17,168 bases of DNA from CAYRVF01 sp964427535 (GTDB lineage: Bacteria; Chloroflexota; Ktedonobacteria; Ktedonobacterales; JADMIN01): assembly GCA_964427535.1 (NCBI GenBank), contig CAYRVF010000109.1, positions 1 through 17,168 on the forward strand, read 5' to 3'. Positions within the stretch are counted from its first letter, which is position 1. Each line of letters opens with the position of its first letter. The notes under the pieces were generated by a model that was not told where the DNA came from, did not search any database, and worked only from the letters and a program-made list of their open reading frames with translations. This document shows, one piece after another, positions 6,436-14,871 of the stretch. A program made the position numbers and the translations under genes.

Positions 6436-8034
6436 ATGCGCGCCATCGTGAGCGTATCTGACAAGACTGGCCTCGAGGCCTTCGCTCGTGAGCTTGCCGC
6501 GCTCGGCGTCGAAATCTACTCCACCGGAGGCAGCGCCAGAGCGCTCGTCGAAGCGGGGGTCCCGGTGAAGCCCATCTCCGATCTCACGGGATTTCCAGAG
6601 ATTCTGGGCGGACGTGTCAAGACGCTGCACCCGGCCGTCCACGGCGGCATTCTCGCGCGGCGCGACGACCCCGAGCAGATGCGTGAGCTTGCCGAGCACG
6701 GGATGACGCCGGTCGACCTCGTCGTATGCAACCTCTATCCGTTCGCCCAAACCGTCGCGCGCGGGTCCGCTGGCCTTGGCGAAACGCTCGATGAGATCGA
6801 CATCGGTGGCGTCACGCTGCTGCGGGCCGCCGCGAAGAACTTCCCGGCGGTCACGGTCGTCGCGCGACCGGATGACTATATGACGGTGCTCGACGAACTG
6901 AAGGGTTCCGGCGAGACATCGCTTGAGACGCGCCGCCGTCTCGCCGCGGTCGCCTTCCAGCATACGGCGTTGTACGATACGGCAATTGCCGAATATCTGC
7001 GGCGCGACACGCCGGATGAGATCTTCCCTGGAGAGCTGACGCTTGGGCTGCACCGCATGCAGACCCTCCGCTACGGCGAGAATCCGCACCAGTCAGCCGC
7101 CCTCTATAAGTGGGGCGGTGCGCCGTCACACTGCGAGGCGAAGGGCGCGGCGCACGGCGCCACTCCCCCGTCGGTCGTCGGCGCGGCGATGCTGCAGGGC
7201 AAAGAGCTGAGCTTCAACAACCTGCTCGATCTCGACGCCGCGCTCGCGGTCGTGGCCAACTTCAAGGTGCCCGCCGCCGTCGTCATCAAGCATACCAATC
7301 CCTGCGGCCTCGCCTGCGCCGACTCGCTGGTCGATGCCTACCGGCGCGCGCACGCAGGCGATCCCGTCTCCGCGTATGGCGGCATCCTCGGCTTCAACCG
7401 CGAGGTGGATGAAGCGACGGCGGCCGAGATCGCGCCGATCTTCTATGAAGCGATCATCGCGCCGGGCTACACCGAGGGAGCGCGCGAGGTGCTGGAGGCG
7501 AAAAAGAATCTGCGCCTGCTGGCCACCAACACGCCGATTGGCCCGGATACTGTCGACACCGACGCGCACGACCCCTACCGGCTGGATGTGCGCCGCATCA
7601 GTGGTGGGCTCCTGCTGCAGACCGCCGACATGATCTCTGAGCAGGAAATCCAGCGCGACGTCGTCACCGAGCGGCAGCCCACCCTCGAAGAGGCGACCAA
7701 TCTGCTCTTTGCCTGGAAGGCCGTGCAGCACGTCAAGTCGAACGCCATCGTGCTGGCGAAGAACCTGATGCTCGTCGGCGTCGGTGCCGGACAGACAAGC
7801 CGCGTGTATAGCGTGCAGATCGCCGTCGATCGCGCTAGCGACCGGGCGCGGGGCAGTGTACTCGCGTCGGACGCGTATTTCCCCTTCCCGGATGGCGTCG
7901 AGGCGGCGGCCAAAGCGGGCGTCACGGCGATCATCCAGCCTGGCGGGTCCATTCGTGACAACGAGTCCATTCGCACCGCCAACAAGCATGGAATGACCAT
8001 GATTCTCACCGGGCGGCGCCATTTCCGGCATTGA
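6436..8034 (+). CDS. purH: Bifunctional AICAR formyltransferase / IMP cyclohydrolase PurH
   Basis: A 532-residue enzyme for the last two steps of de novo IMP synthesis: formyl transfer from 10-formyltetrahydrofolate to AICAR, then ring closure to IMP. The N-terminal cyclohydrolase (MGS-like) domain shows VSVSDKTGLEAFARELAALG, STGGSARALVEAG, DLTGFPEILGGRVKTLHP and HGGIL, then IDIGGVTLLRAAAKN. The transformylase domain has RYGENPHQ, the catalytic Lys285-His286 in KHTNPCG, FNREVDEATA, LRLL and GQTSRVYSV, and ends in NKHGMTMILTGRRHFRH as usual. A short insert after LYKWG is variable. ATG 6436 is chosen because AAAGGATGG lies about nine bases upstream; ATG 6424 would overlap that site. It follows mglA by 39 bases and is probably in the same transcript. 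No other pur gene is nearby. Confidence 0.97.
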   Translation: MRAIVSVSDKTGLEAFARELAALGVEIYSTGGSARALVEAGVPVKPISDLTGFPEILGGRVKTLHPAVHGGILARRDDPEQMRELAEHGMTPVDLVVCNLYPFAQTVARGSAGLGETLDEIDIGGVTLLRAAAKNFPAVTVVARPDDYMTVLDELKGSGETSLETRRRLAAVAFQHTALYDTAIAEYLRRDTPDEIFPGELTLGLHRMQTLRYGENPHQSAALYKWGGAPSHCEAKGAAHGATPPSVVGAAMLQGKELSFNNLLDLDAALAVVANFKVPAAVVIKHTNPCGLACADSLVDAYRRAHAGDPVSAYGGILGFNREVDEATAAEIAPIFYEAIIAPGYTEGAREVLEAKKNLRLLATNTPIGPDTVDTDAHDPYRLDVRRISGGLLLQTADMISEQEIQRDVVTERQPTLEEATNLLFAWKAVQHVKSNAIVLAKNLMLVGVGAGQTSRVYSVQIAVDRASDRARGSVLASDAYFPFPDGVEAAAKAGVTAIIQPGGSIRDNESIRTANKHGMTMILTGRRHFRH

Positions 8035-8202
8035 TTGTGATATCAGCGCCGAGGACAGGTTGGTCGGTTTGTCGCTCGTTGGAATGATCGGATACGGAAA
8101 TGCACCGGGCGAGGTCCGTGCCAGGCACATCGGCCTGAAACACATCCGTCACCGCATCAGGACGAGACGTTGATACACATGAGCCCGAGAGGATGAACCA
8201 GG

Positions 8203-8826
8203 ATGACGCAAGCGGACCAGAGACCCGGCGCGCTCGCATCCGGAGCCGCGCCATATGATGCCGCCACGAGCACCGGGCGGCCACCATCGCGACGCGTTCG
8301 GCGACGTGTACTGCTCGCCACGGGAGCCGTTGGCGTGTGCGCCGCGGGTGCGGCGGCAGTGCCCTTCGTCGCACAGACAGTGACGCAAACTGCCGAGACC
8401 GAGGCACAGAGGGCCTTCCAGGCAGGTCTGAACGCCGGGAAGCAGGCCGTCCTGAACGACCTCGCGCAGCTTGAGGGCATCACGATCGACGGTGCGATCG
8501 GCGTCGCCGAGGTGACACGGCTGGGCGTGAAGTATATCGTGCTGCCCGTGGCACGTGTGGTCTCATTTCTCGGCTCGAATGGCCTCGCGGGCATTGCCAT
8601 CGGACTCACCAACGCCCAGGAGAATCTCGCGCGCTTCAACCTCTCCATCGGCGTCCTGAACTCATTGCAATCCATCGTCTCCGCATGGCAACAGAATCTG
8701 AGTCAGTTGCCCATCACCCTCGACGCTTATGCGCACACCGACATCGACGGCGCCGAGACCTATCTGCGAGCACTCAAGAAGCGCATCGAAGCCGAGACGA
8801 CGCCGACCGCTACGCCTGCTCGGTAG
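8203..8826 (+). CDS. Unrecognised membrane-anchored or exported protein with Tat-like N-terminus
   Basis: I do not recognise the family. The 207-residue protein has an N-terminal region of about 28 polar residues, then an arginine cluster SRRVRRR (29-35) followed by a hydrophobic run VLLATGAVGVCAAGAAAVPFVA (36-57). This resembles a twin-arginine signal or a single membrane anchor; no clean signal peptidase or lipobox site is seen. A second hydrophobic stretch from about 111 to 137 (YIVLPVARVVSFLG, then LAGIAIGLTNA) could be a helix packed on or in the membrane. The C-terminal part is amphipathic, helical and ends in a charged KKRIEAETTP tail. ATG 8203 has GAGAGGATGAACCAGG upstream, and codon use resembles the neighbours, so it is probably real. 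It sits alone between purH and uvrB, and the context gives no role. Confidence 0.65.
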   Translation: MTQADQRPGALASGAAPYDAATSTGRPPSRRVRRRVLLATGAVGVCAAGAAAVPFVAQTVTQTAETEAQRAFQAGLNAGKQAVLNDLAQLEGITIDGAIGVAEVTRLGVKYIVLPVARVVSFLGSNGLAGIAIGLTNAQENLARFNLSIGVLNSLQSIVSAWQQNLSQLPITLDAYAHTDIDGAETYLRALKKRIEAETTPTATPAR

Positions 8827-8832
8827 GCAGAA

Positions 8833-8880
8833 CCTCTCCCCCTGCCCCCTCCCCTTAGAGGGGAGGGGCCGCTATCCGGC
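8833..8880. repeat. C/G-tract palindromic repeat, unit 1
   Basis: A perfect 9-bp stem CCCCTCCCC (8846-8854) and GGGGAGGGG (8860-8868) around TTAGA, preceded by CTCTCCCCCTG and followed by CCGCTATCCGGC. This style of palindrome is a common dispersed intergenic repeat (REP or MITE-like) in several bacterial phyla. The window holds only this unit and its relative at 8944-9030. Confidence 0.6.
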
Positions 8881-8943
8881 CGGGTACGCGGAGCGGTACC
8901 TTTCACGTATAGGCAATCCGTTCCGTACTGAAGGGGCGCGGCA

Positions 8944-9030
8944 TGCCTCGCCCGCCCCCTCGCCCAGAGCAGACTTTCCCCTCGTCAGGGCAAGGCGGAG
9001 GGGGAGGATGAGGCCGCTACGCGGGCTATT
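8944..9030. repeat. C/G-tract palindromic repeat, unit 2 (diverged)
   Basis: CCCCCTCGCC (8955-8964) pairs with GGC-G-GAGGGGG (8994-9004) with one bulge, and an inner CCCCTC (8978-8983) can pair with GAGGGG (8998-9003) as an alternative. It is followed by GAGGCCGCTA, matching GGGGCCGCTA after unit 1, so the two units are probably related direct copies flanking about 60 bases of unrelated sequence. Confidence 0.45.
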
Positions 9031-9047
9031 TTCAGGATTTGCCTCGG

Positions 9048-9074
9048 TTGAACATGCGCTCCACGTGGTATACT
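9048..9074 (+). promoter_or_regulatory. Candidate uvrB promoter
   Basis: TTGAAC (9048-9053) and TATACT (9069-9074) are 15 bases apart, shorter than ideal, but TGG before the -10 box makes it an extended -10 promoter. Transcription would start near 9081, about 120 bases before the ATG. Confidence 0.55.
9049..9062. promoter_or_regulatory. LexA (SOS) box-like sequence overlapping the uvrB -35 region
   Basis: TGAACATGCGCTCC compares with the Gram-positive-type LexA site CGAACRNRYGTTYG, with mismatches at three positions. It overlaps the promoter, and uvrB is a classic SOS gene in many bacteria. The site is imperfect and the LexA specificity of this organism is unknown. Confidence 0.4.
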
Positions 9075-9083
9075 AGAGATGGG

Positions 9084-9108
9084 CCCGCGCCCAGTGTGGC
9101 GCGGGTTT
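9084..9108 (+). terminator. Terminator-like hairpin at the 5' end of the uvrB transcript
   Basis: An 8-bp GC stem CCCGCGCC (9084-9091) and GGCGCGGG (9098-9105) with a six-base loop, directly followed by TTTCTTGT. It starts only about ten bases after the -10 box, so it lies at the very start of the predicted mRNA. It may attenuate transcription, protect the 5' end, or end a read-through transcript from upstream. Confidence 0.5.
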
Positions 9109-9201
9109 CTTGTGCCTGTAGAGGCACGGCGAGCGCGCCAGGGCTCATCGCGGGTAGCCTATGCGTTCGGGGTGTCCCTTCCCGCGAGATGGAGTTGCAC
9201 A

Positions 9202-11150
<1,949 letters not shown>

Positions 11151-11200
11151 CGCGACCGGGGCACGTAGGAGTGCGGGTGAGGTGAGTGTGGGGAGGATGC

Positions 11201-11788
11201 GTGGCCACGATCTATGACGCCTACCTGGAGGTCGATGCGGGCGGGTCCTGTCTGGCCCAACTGCTCGACCTGCCAGGATGCTTCGCCGTCGCATCGTCAA
11301 CCGAAGGCGCGTTACAAGCGCTGGTGGCGCGGATTCCGCTGTATCACGCATGGCTCACCCGGCACGACGAGTACACACCAGTCATCGCCGGCCCCTATGA
11401 GGTTGCCGTCTCAGAAGTACACGACGTGGCGCCATCTGGGATGGGTGCGTTCTTCGCGCCTGACGCCTACCCTGTGGAAGGCGACGACCTCGACTGGCTG
11501 CTAGCGCTGCTGGAGTGGTCGTGTGAAGACGTGATTGACCGATCCAGCGCGGCGAACGGTGTGCTCGGACGTGTCTCATGGTATCTCGCGGCGGCGGGGG
11601 CGCGCCTCCCCGAGAGCGCACCCCCAGACGTTCAGGCGTGGCTGCGCGCTCTTCTCGCGGCGGCTCGGGACGTGCCTCCAGGCCAGCGCTCCACGGTGCT
11701 TGAGGTGAATGGCGAGCGCTGGTCGCTGCGAAAAGCGCTGCGACGGGGTATTCTGCTAGCACACCAGACAGTAGATCTCCTCTCGTAG
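11201..11788 (+). CDS. HicB-like N-terminus joined to a DinB-like helical domain, function unknown
   Basis: I do not recognise this 195-residue protein as a whole. Residues 1-50 (IYDAYLEVDAGGSCLAQLLDLPGCFAVASSTEGALQALVARI) have the pattern of a HicB-type partial RNase H fold: alternating strands, the LDLPGCxxxxSSTEGAL turn and a helix. After about residue 90 the sequence is helical, with DDLDWLLALLEWSCEDVID, VLGRVSWYLAAAGARLPE and a last segment EVNGERWSLRKALRRGILLAHQTVDLL that resembles the closing helix of DinB-like four-helix proteins. The metal-ligand histidines of DinB proteins are mostly absent, apart from a late His. No HicA-like toxin or DNA-binding tail is nearby, so it is not a standard toxin-antitoxin pair. 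GTG 11201 has GGGGAGGA just upstream; GTG 11186 is less likely. It follows uvrB by 50 bases and may be cotranscribed. Confidence 0.6.
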   Translation: MATIYDAYLEVDAGGSCLAQLLDLPGCFAVASSTEGALQALVARIPLYHAWLTRHDEYTPVIAGPYEVAVSEVHDVAPSGMGAFFAPDAYPVEGDDLDWLLALLEWSCEDVIDRSSAANGVLGRVSWYLAAAGARLPESAPPDVQAWLRALLAAARDVPPGQRSTVLEVNGERWSLRKALRRGILLAHQTVDLLS

Positions 11789-11823
11789 CGCACATCCGAC
11801 TGACTAGAAACGACGCCGACCGC

Positions 11824-12774
11824 ATGACGACACTCTATCCGAGCTATCTCGCCCTTTACGAATCCGGCGAGCTCGAACGGCGCGCGAAGGCCGCCTGGGA
11901 GCTGCTTCGCAAATGCACCGTCTGTCCGCAAAACTGCCCGGTGGACCGCATCGCAGGCAAGACCGGGGCCTGCCATTCGGGGACCGAGATCATCGTTGGC
12001 TCGTGGAATGTCCATCGCCGCGAGGAGCCACCTATCAGCGGCACACGTGGCGCGGGCACGATCTTCTTCGGCGGATGCCAGGCGCGCTGCTCATACTGCC
12101 AGAACTTCTGGCTAAGCCAGATGGGGAACGGGCACCGGGTCGGTCCTGAACGGCTCGCCGAGATGATGCTGTATCTGCAGAAGAAGGGCGTTCACAACAT
12201 CGACCTGGTGACGCCGACGCATTTCGTGCCCCAGCTACTCGCCGCGCTCGTCTTCGCGAGCCGGGCCGGCCTGCGCATTCCGCTCGTCTACAACTGCGCG
12301 GGCTACGAGCACATCCACACCCTCAAGCTTCTCGACGGCGTCGTCGATATCTACCTGCCCGACGCCAAATACTCCGACAATGCCCAGGCGCTGCGGACCT
12401 CCAAGATGCACCACTACGTCGAGTACAACCGCGCCGCGCTCAAAGAGATGTATCGCCAGGTCGGCGGCCTCGTCGTCGACGACGACGGTATCGCCGTCCG
12501 CGGGCTCATCATCCGCCATCTCATCATGCCGAACGGGCATGCTGGCTCGAAGGACGTGCTGGAGTGGATCGCCCGCGAGCTCGGTTCGGACATCGGCCTG
12601 AGCGTCATGGATCAATACTTCCCTGCCTATAAGGCGTGGAACGACCCGGAGCTGAGCCGCCGCCTGACGTGGCGCGAGTACCGAGACGTGCTCGATATCG
12701 TCGAGGACCTGCCGTTCGAGAACCTGTTCCTGCAAGAAGACCTCGTCGAGCTTGACACCACCGCCGACATCTAA
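11824..12774 (+). CDS. Radical SAM protein, PflX (COG1313-like) type
   Basis: A 316-residue radical SAM protein related to pyruvate formate-lyase activating enzymes. The cluster motif is C85-x3-C89-x2-C92 (GGCQARCSYCQNFWLSQ), which binds the 4Fe-4S cluster that cleaves S-adenosylmethionine. Before it lies a second cysteine set, C31-x2-C34-x3-C38 and C50 (CTVCPQNCPVDR...GAC), typical of this subfamily and possibly a second metal or cluster site. Further landmarks are NIDLVTPTHFVPQLL, the VYNCAGYEHIHTLKLLDGVVDIYLPDAKY barrel segment and IRHLIMPNGHAGSKDVLEWIA. ATG 11824 has no strong ribosome binding site. The substrate is unknown; no glycyl-radical enzyme is nearby. It may share a transcript with the upstream gene, 35 bases away. 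Confidence 0.88.
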   Translation: MTTLYPSYLALYESGELERRAKAAWELLRKCTVCPQNCPVDRIAGKTGACHSGTEIIVGSWNVHRREEPPISGTRGAGTIFFGGCQARCSYCQNFWLSQMGNGHRVGPERLAEMMLYLQKKGVHNIDLVTPTHFVPQLLAALVFASRAGLRIPLVYNCAGYEHIHTLKLLDGVVDIYLPDAKYSDNAQALRTSKMHHYVEYNRAALKEMYRQVGGLVVDDDGIAVRGLIIRHLIMPNGHAGSKDVLEWIARELGSDIGLSVMDQYFPAYKAWNDPELSRRLTWREYRDVLDIVEDLPFENLFLQEDLVELDTTADI

Positions 12775-12953
12775 CGCAGCATGCACAGGCGCGACTCCCC
12801 CCGTCTGCCAGACCTCGCGGAGCGACATGACTGTAAACCGTCGCGCCAAGCCGCGCGTACATGGTGTGTAGAATGTTTGCTTCTGCGCACGGGGTTCGGC
12901 CCGCGTCTTGCGGCTGTGAGGGCGCTTCAGGTATGCGTCCGGGAAAACGAGGG

Positions 12954-12983
12954 TTCGGCTTCTTGGACGCATCGCTGTATAAT
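12954..12983 (+). promoter_or_regulatory. Candidate promoter of the polyprenyl synthase-menG operon
   Basis: TTCGGC (12954-12959) and a consensus TATAAT (12978-12983) are 18 bases apart, about 65 bases before the ATG. A second -10-like box TAGAAT lies at 12869-12874 without a good -35. The 273-base gap otherwise holds no recognisable gene. Confidence 0.5.
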
Positions 12984-13047
12984 ATCGTGTGGGCGTGCGC
13001 GCGGCTTGAGCACGACGTCAGGGACATACACACCGACGGGGGACATC

Positions 13048-14034
13048 ATGAGCGATACGGCCACGTTGAGCCAGCTCTTCGCGAATATTGAGACGGATCT
13101 GGAAGCGGTCGACCGCACCTTTCAGGAGTGCGCCGCCTCCGATCTAGAGATGCTGAACGCCGCCGTCGTGCATGTCGTCGGGTCTCAGGGCAAGCGCCTG
13201 CGTATGGCGCTCACGCTGCTCTCGGGCAAGTTGATTGACTATCGGTTTGAGAAGCTGCTACCGCTCAGTGTCGCGCTCGAAATGGTCCATCTGGCGACGC
13301 TAGTGCATGACGACATCGTCGACCACGCCACCACCCGACGCGGCAAGCCAACCGTCAACGCGGTCTACGGCGACGGCGTCGCGATTCTGCTCGGCGACTA
13401 CCTCTTCGCCAAAACCTCCGGCCTCGTCGCCGACGTCGAAGATTTCCGCATCGACCACCTGTTCTCCGATACAGTCGCGCGCATCTGCGAAGGAACCATC
13501 CTCGAACTCGTCACCGCGCGCTCGGCCGAGGTGCCGCTGGAGTCGTACATCGAGCGCATCAGTCGCAAGACCGCCTGCCTCATGTCAGCGTGCTGCAAGG
13601 GCGGCGCCATCGTCGCGGGCGGCTCAGAGGCACAGATCGCGCTACTCGAGCAATATGGCCTGAACCTGGGTATCGCCTTCCAGATCATCGACGACGTGCT
13701 CGACTACACCGGCACGGAGGCGTCGATTGGCAAGCCCGCGGGCAACGACCTCCGCCAAGGACTCGTAACACTGCCGCTGATCTACGCGCTGCGTAACGAG
13801 TCCAACGGGCGCCACGACCAGGTCGCCCGGCTGCTACGGACAGGTGACGCGGAGAGCGATGAGGTTGCCGAGGTCGTGCGGTGGGTGAACCGCGGACCAG
13901 CTATCCGCGAAGCGCTCAACTTGGCGGAACACTACGGCGCGCGCGCAAGGGCGCTGCTCTCGGAGTTCCCCGCCTCGCGGGACCGCGCCGTGCTCGAAGA
14001 GCTGGTCGACTTTGTCATCTCGCGCAGCCGCTAA
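13048..14034 (+). CDS. Long-chain polyprenyl diphosphate synthase
   Basis: A 328-residue trans-polyprenyl diphosphate synthase, which extends allylic diphosphates with isopentenyl diphosphate to make the side chain of menaquinone or a similar quinone. It has GKRLR (48-52) for IPP binding, the first Asp-rich motif DDIVD (88-92) followed by HATTRRGKPTVNA, the region VAILLGDYLFA, and the second Asp-rich motif DDVLD (215-219) with IGKPAGNDLRQGLVTLPLIYAL. Small residues upstream of the first Asp-rich motif (MVHLATLVH) suit long products (C30-C50), but the length cannot be read exactly. ATG 13048 has GGGGGA upstream; the longer frame crosses the promoter and is not used. The MenG/UbiE gene follows by 56 bases, so this is probably the quinone side-chain enzyme. 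The symbol (hepT, ispB or similar) is left open. Confidence 0.92.
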   Translation: MSDTATLSQLFANIETDLEAVDRTFQECAASDLEMLNAAVVHVVGSQGKRLRMALTLLSGKLIDYRFEKLLPLSVALEMVHLATLVHDDIVDHATTRRGKPTVNAVYGDGVAILLGDYLFAKTSGLVADVEDFRIDHLFSDTVARICEGTILELVTARSAEVPLESYIERISRKTACLMSACCKGGAIVAGGSEAQIALLEQYGLNLGIAFQIIDDVLDYTGTEASIGKPAGNDLRQGLVTLPLIYALRNESNGRHDQVARLLRTGDAESDEVAEVVRWVNRGPAIREALNLAEHYGARARALLSEFPASRDRAVLEELVDFVISRSR

Positions 14035-14090
14035 CCGGCAAGAGTTGTCGTCCGTCGCGCCGGATGACGTATGAAGGTGCAGAGAAGTGT

Positions 14091-14852
14091 ATGAGTGCCG
14101 TCCTCCCTCCTCCTACCCCGCGTCTGCATGCTGAGTTCGAGGCTGCCGGTGGCAAGCCGTCGTATGTGCGTGGCATGTTCGGGCGCATCGCGCGTGTCTA
14201 CGATCTGATGAACCGCGTCATGACGGCCGGACTTGACCGCCACTGGCGCGACTTCGCCGCCCGCAAAGTCGCTCTTGGCCCAGGACAGACCGCGCTCGAC
14301 ATCGGTACCGGCACGGGCGATCTGGCGTTCGCCGTGGCTCGCCTGGGCGCGCCGGACTCGCGCGTCATCGGCGTCGATTTCACGACGGAGATGCTCGATA
14401 TCGCGCGGCGCAAGGCCGAGCGCAATGGGCTAGCCGGGCGAGTCACGTTCCAGACAGGCGACGGCGCGCATCTGGATTTCGCGGACGCGACGTTCGACGC
14501 CTGCTGCTCCGCGTTCGTCGTGCGCAATATGGCCGACCTGCACGCCGGATTCGCCGAGATGCTGCGGGTCGTGAAGCCGGGCGGTCGCGTCGTCTGCCTG
14601 GAGATCAGCCACCCGCATAATCCCGTCTTCGCGGCCGCGTTCCACCTCTACTTCGACCGGCTCGTCCCGCTGCTGGGCAAGCTCATCGGCAAAGCGTTCG
14701 ACGCCTACAGCTATCTCCCGTCGTCGGTGACGGTCTTCCCCAATGCGCCCGGTCTGGCGCGCATCATCGAGGGCGCGGGCTGGAGTGACGTCCACTACTA
14801 CTACCTGCTCGGCGGAATCGTTGCGGTCCACACAGCCGTCCGTCCGCTCTAG
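14091..14852 (+). CDS. menG: Demethylmenaquinone methyltransferase (MenG/UbiE family)
   Basis: A 253-residue class I SAM-dependent methyltransferase that performs the final ring C-methylation of menaquinone (or the related step of ubiquinone). It shows the family opening MFGRIARVYDLMNRVMTAGLDRHWR, the SAM-binding loop LDIGTGTGDLAF (Asp70, GTGTG 72-76), GVDFTTEMLDIARRKAE, DATFDACCSAFVVRNMADLHAGFAEMLRVVKPGG and LEISHPHNP, then the typical C-terminal YLPSSVTVFPNAPGLARIIEGAGW and a final YYYLLGGIVAVHTA. ATG 14091 is used; ATG 14064 is in frame but has no ribosome binding site. The first 25 residues before MFGRIA are variable. The position behind a polyprenyl synthase supports the quinone role. 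Menaquinone rather than ubiquinone is inferred from the likely phylum. Confidence 0.92.
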   Translation: MSAVLPPPTPRLHAEFEAAGGKPSYVRGMFGRIARVYDLMNRVMTAGLDRHWRDFAARKVALGPGQTALDIGTGTGDLAFAVARLGAPDSRVIGVDFTTEMLDIARRKAERNGLAGRVTFQTGDGAHLDFADATFDACCSAFVVRNMADLHAGFAEMLRVVKPGGRVVCLEISHPHNPVFAAAFHLYFDRLVPLLGKLIGKAFDAYSYLPSSVTVFPNAPGLARIIEGAGWSDVHYYYLLGGIVAVHTAVRPL

Positions 14853-14871
14853 ACACAAGGACCGCACTCGC

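Larger units (their letters stand above)
8827..9201. other. Intergenic region before uvrB with hairpin repeats and promoter
   Basis: This 375-base gap has no gene. It holds two C-tract/G-tract hairpin units (8833-9030), then the uvrB promoter with a LexA-like box and a hairpin in the leader. Reading frames here give the low-complexity peptide LSPCPLPLEGRG, which I recognise as a translation artefact of such interspersed repeats. Confidence 0.6.

Noticed and set aside
5905..7089. Long open frame opposite mglA and purH
   Set aside because: It is an antisense shadow of two firmly identified genes and shows no family motif.
7126..8145. Long open frame opposite the second half of purH
   Set aside because: It arises from GC-rich codon structure of purH; no start context or domain supports it.
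8729..9076. Reading frame with the peptide LSPCPLPLEGRG
   Set aside because: It is the translation of the C/G-tract palindromic repeat and overlaps the end of a better-supported gene.
12781..13047. N-terminal extension of the polyprenyl synthase
   Set aside because: It crosses the TATAAT promoter region and lacks family similarity.
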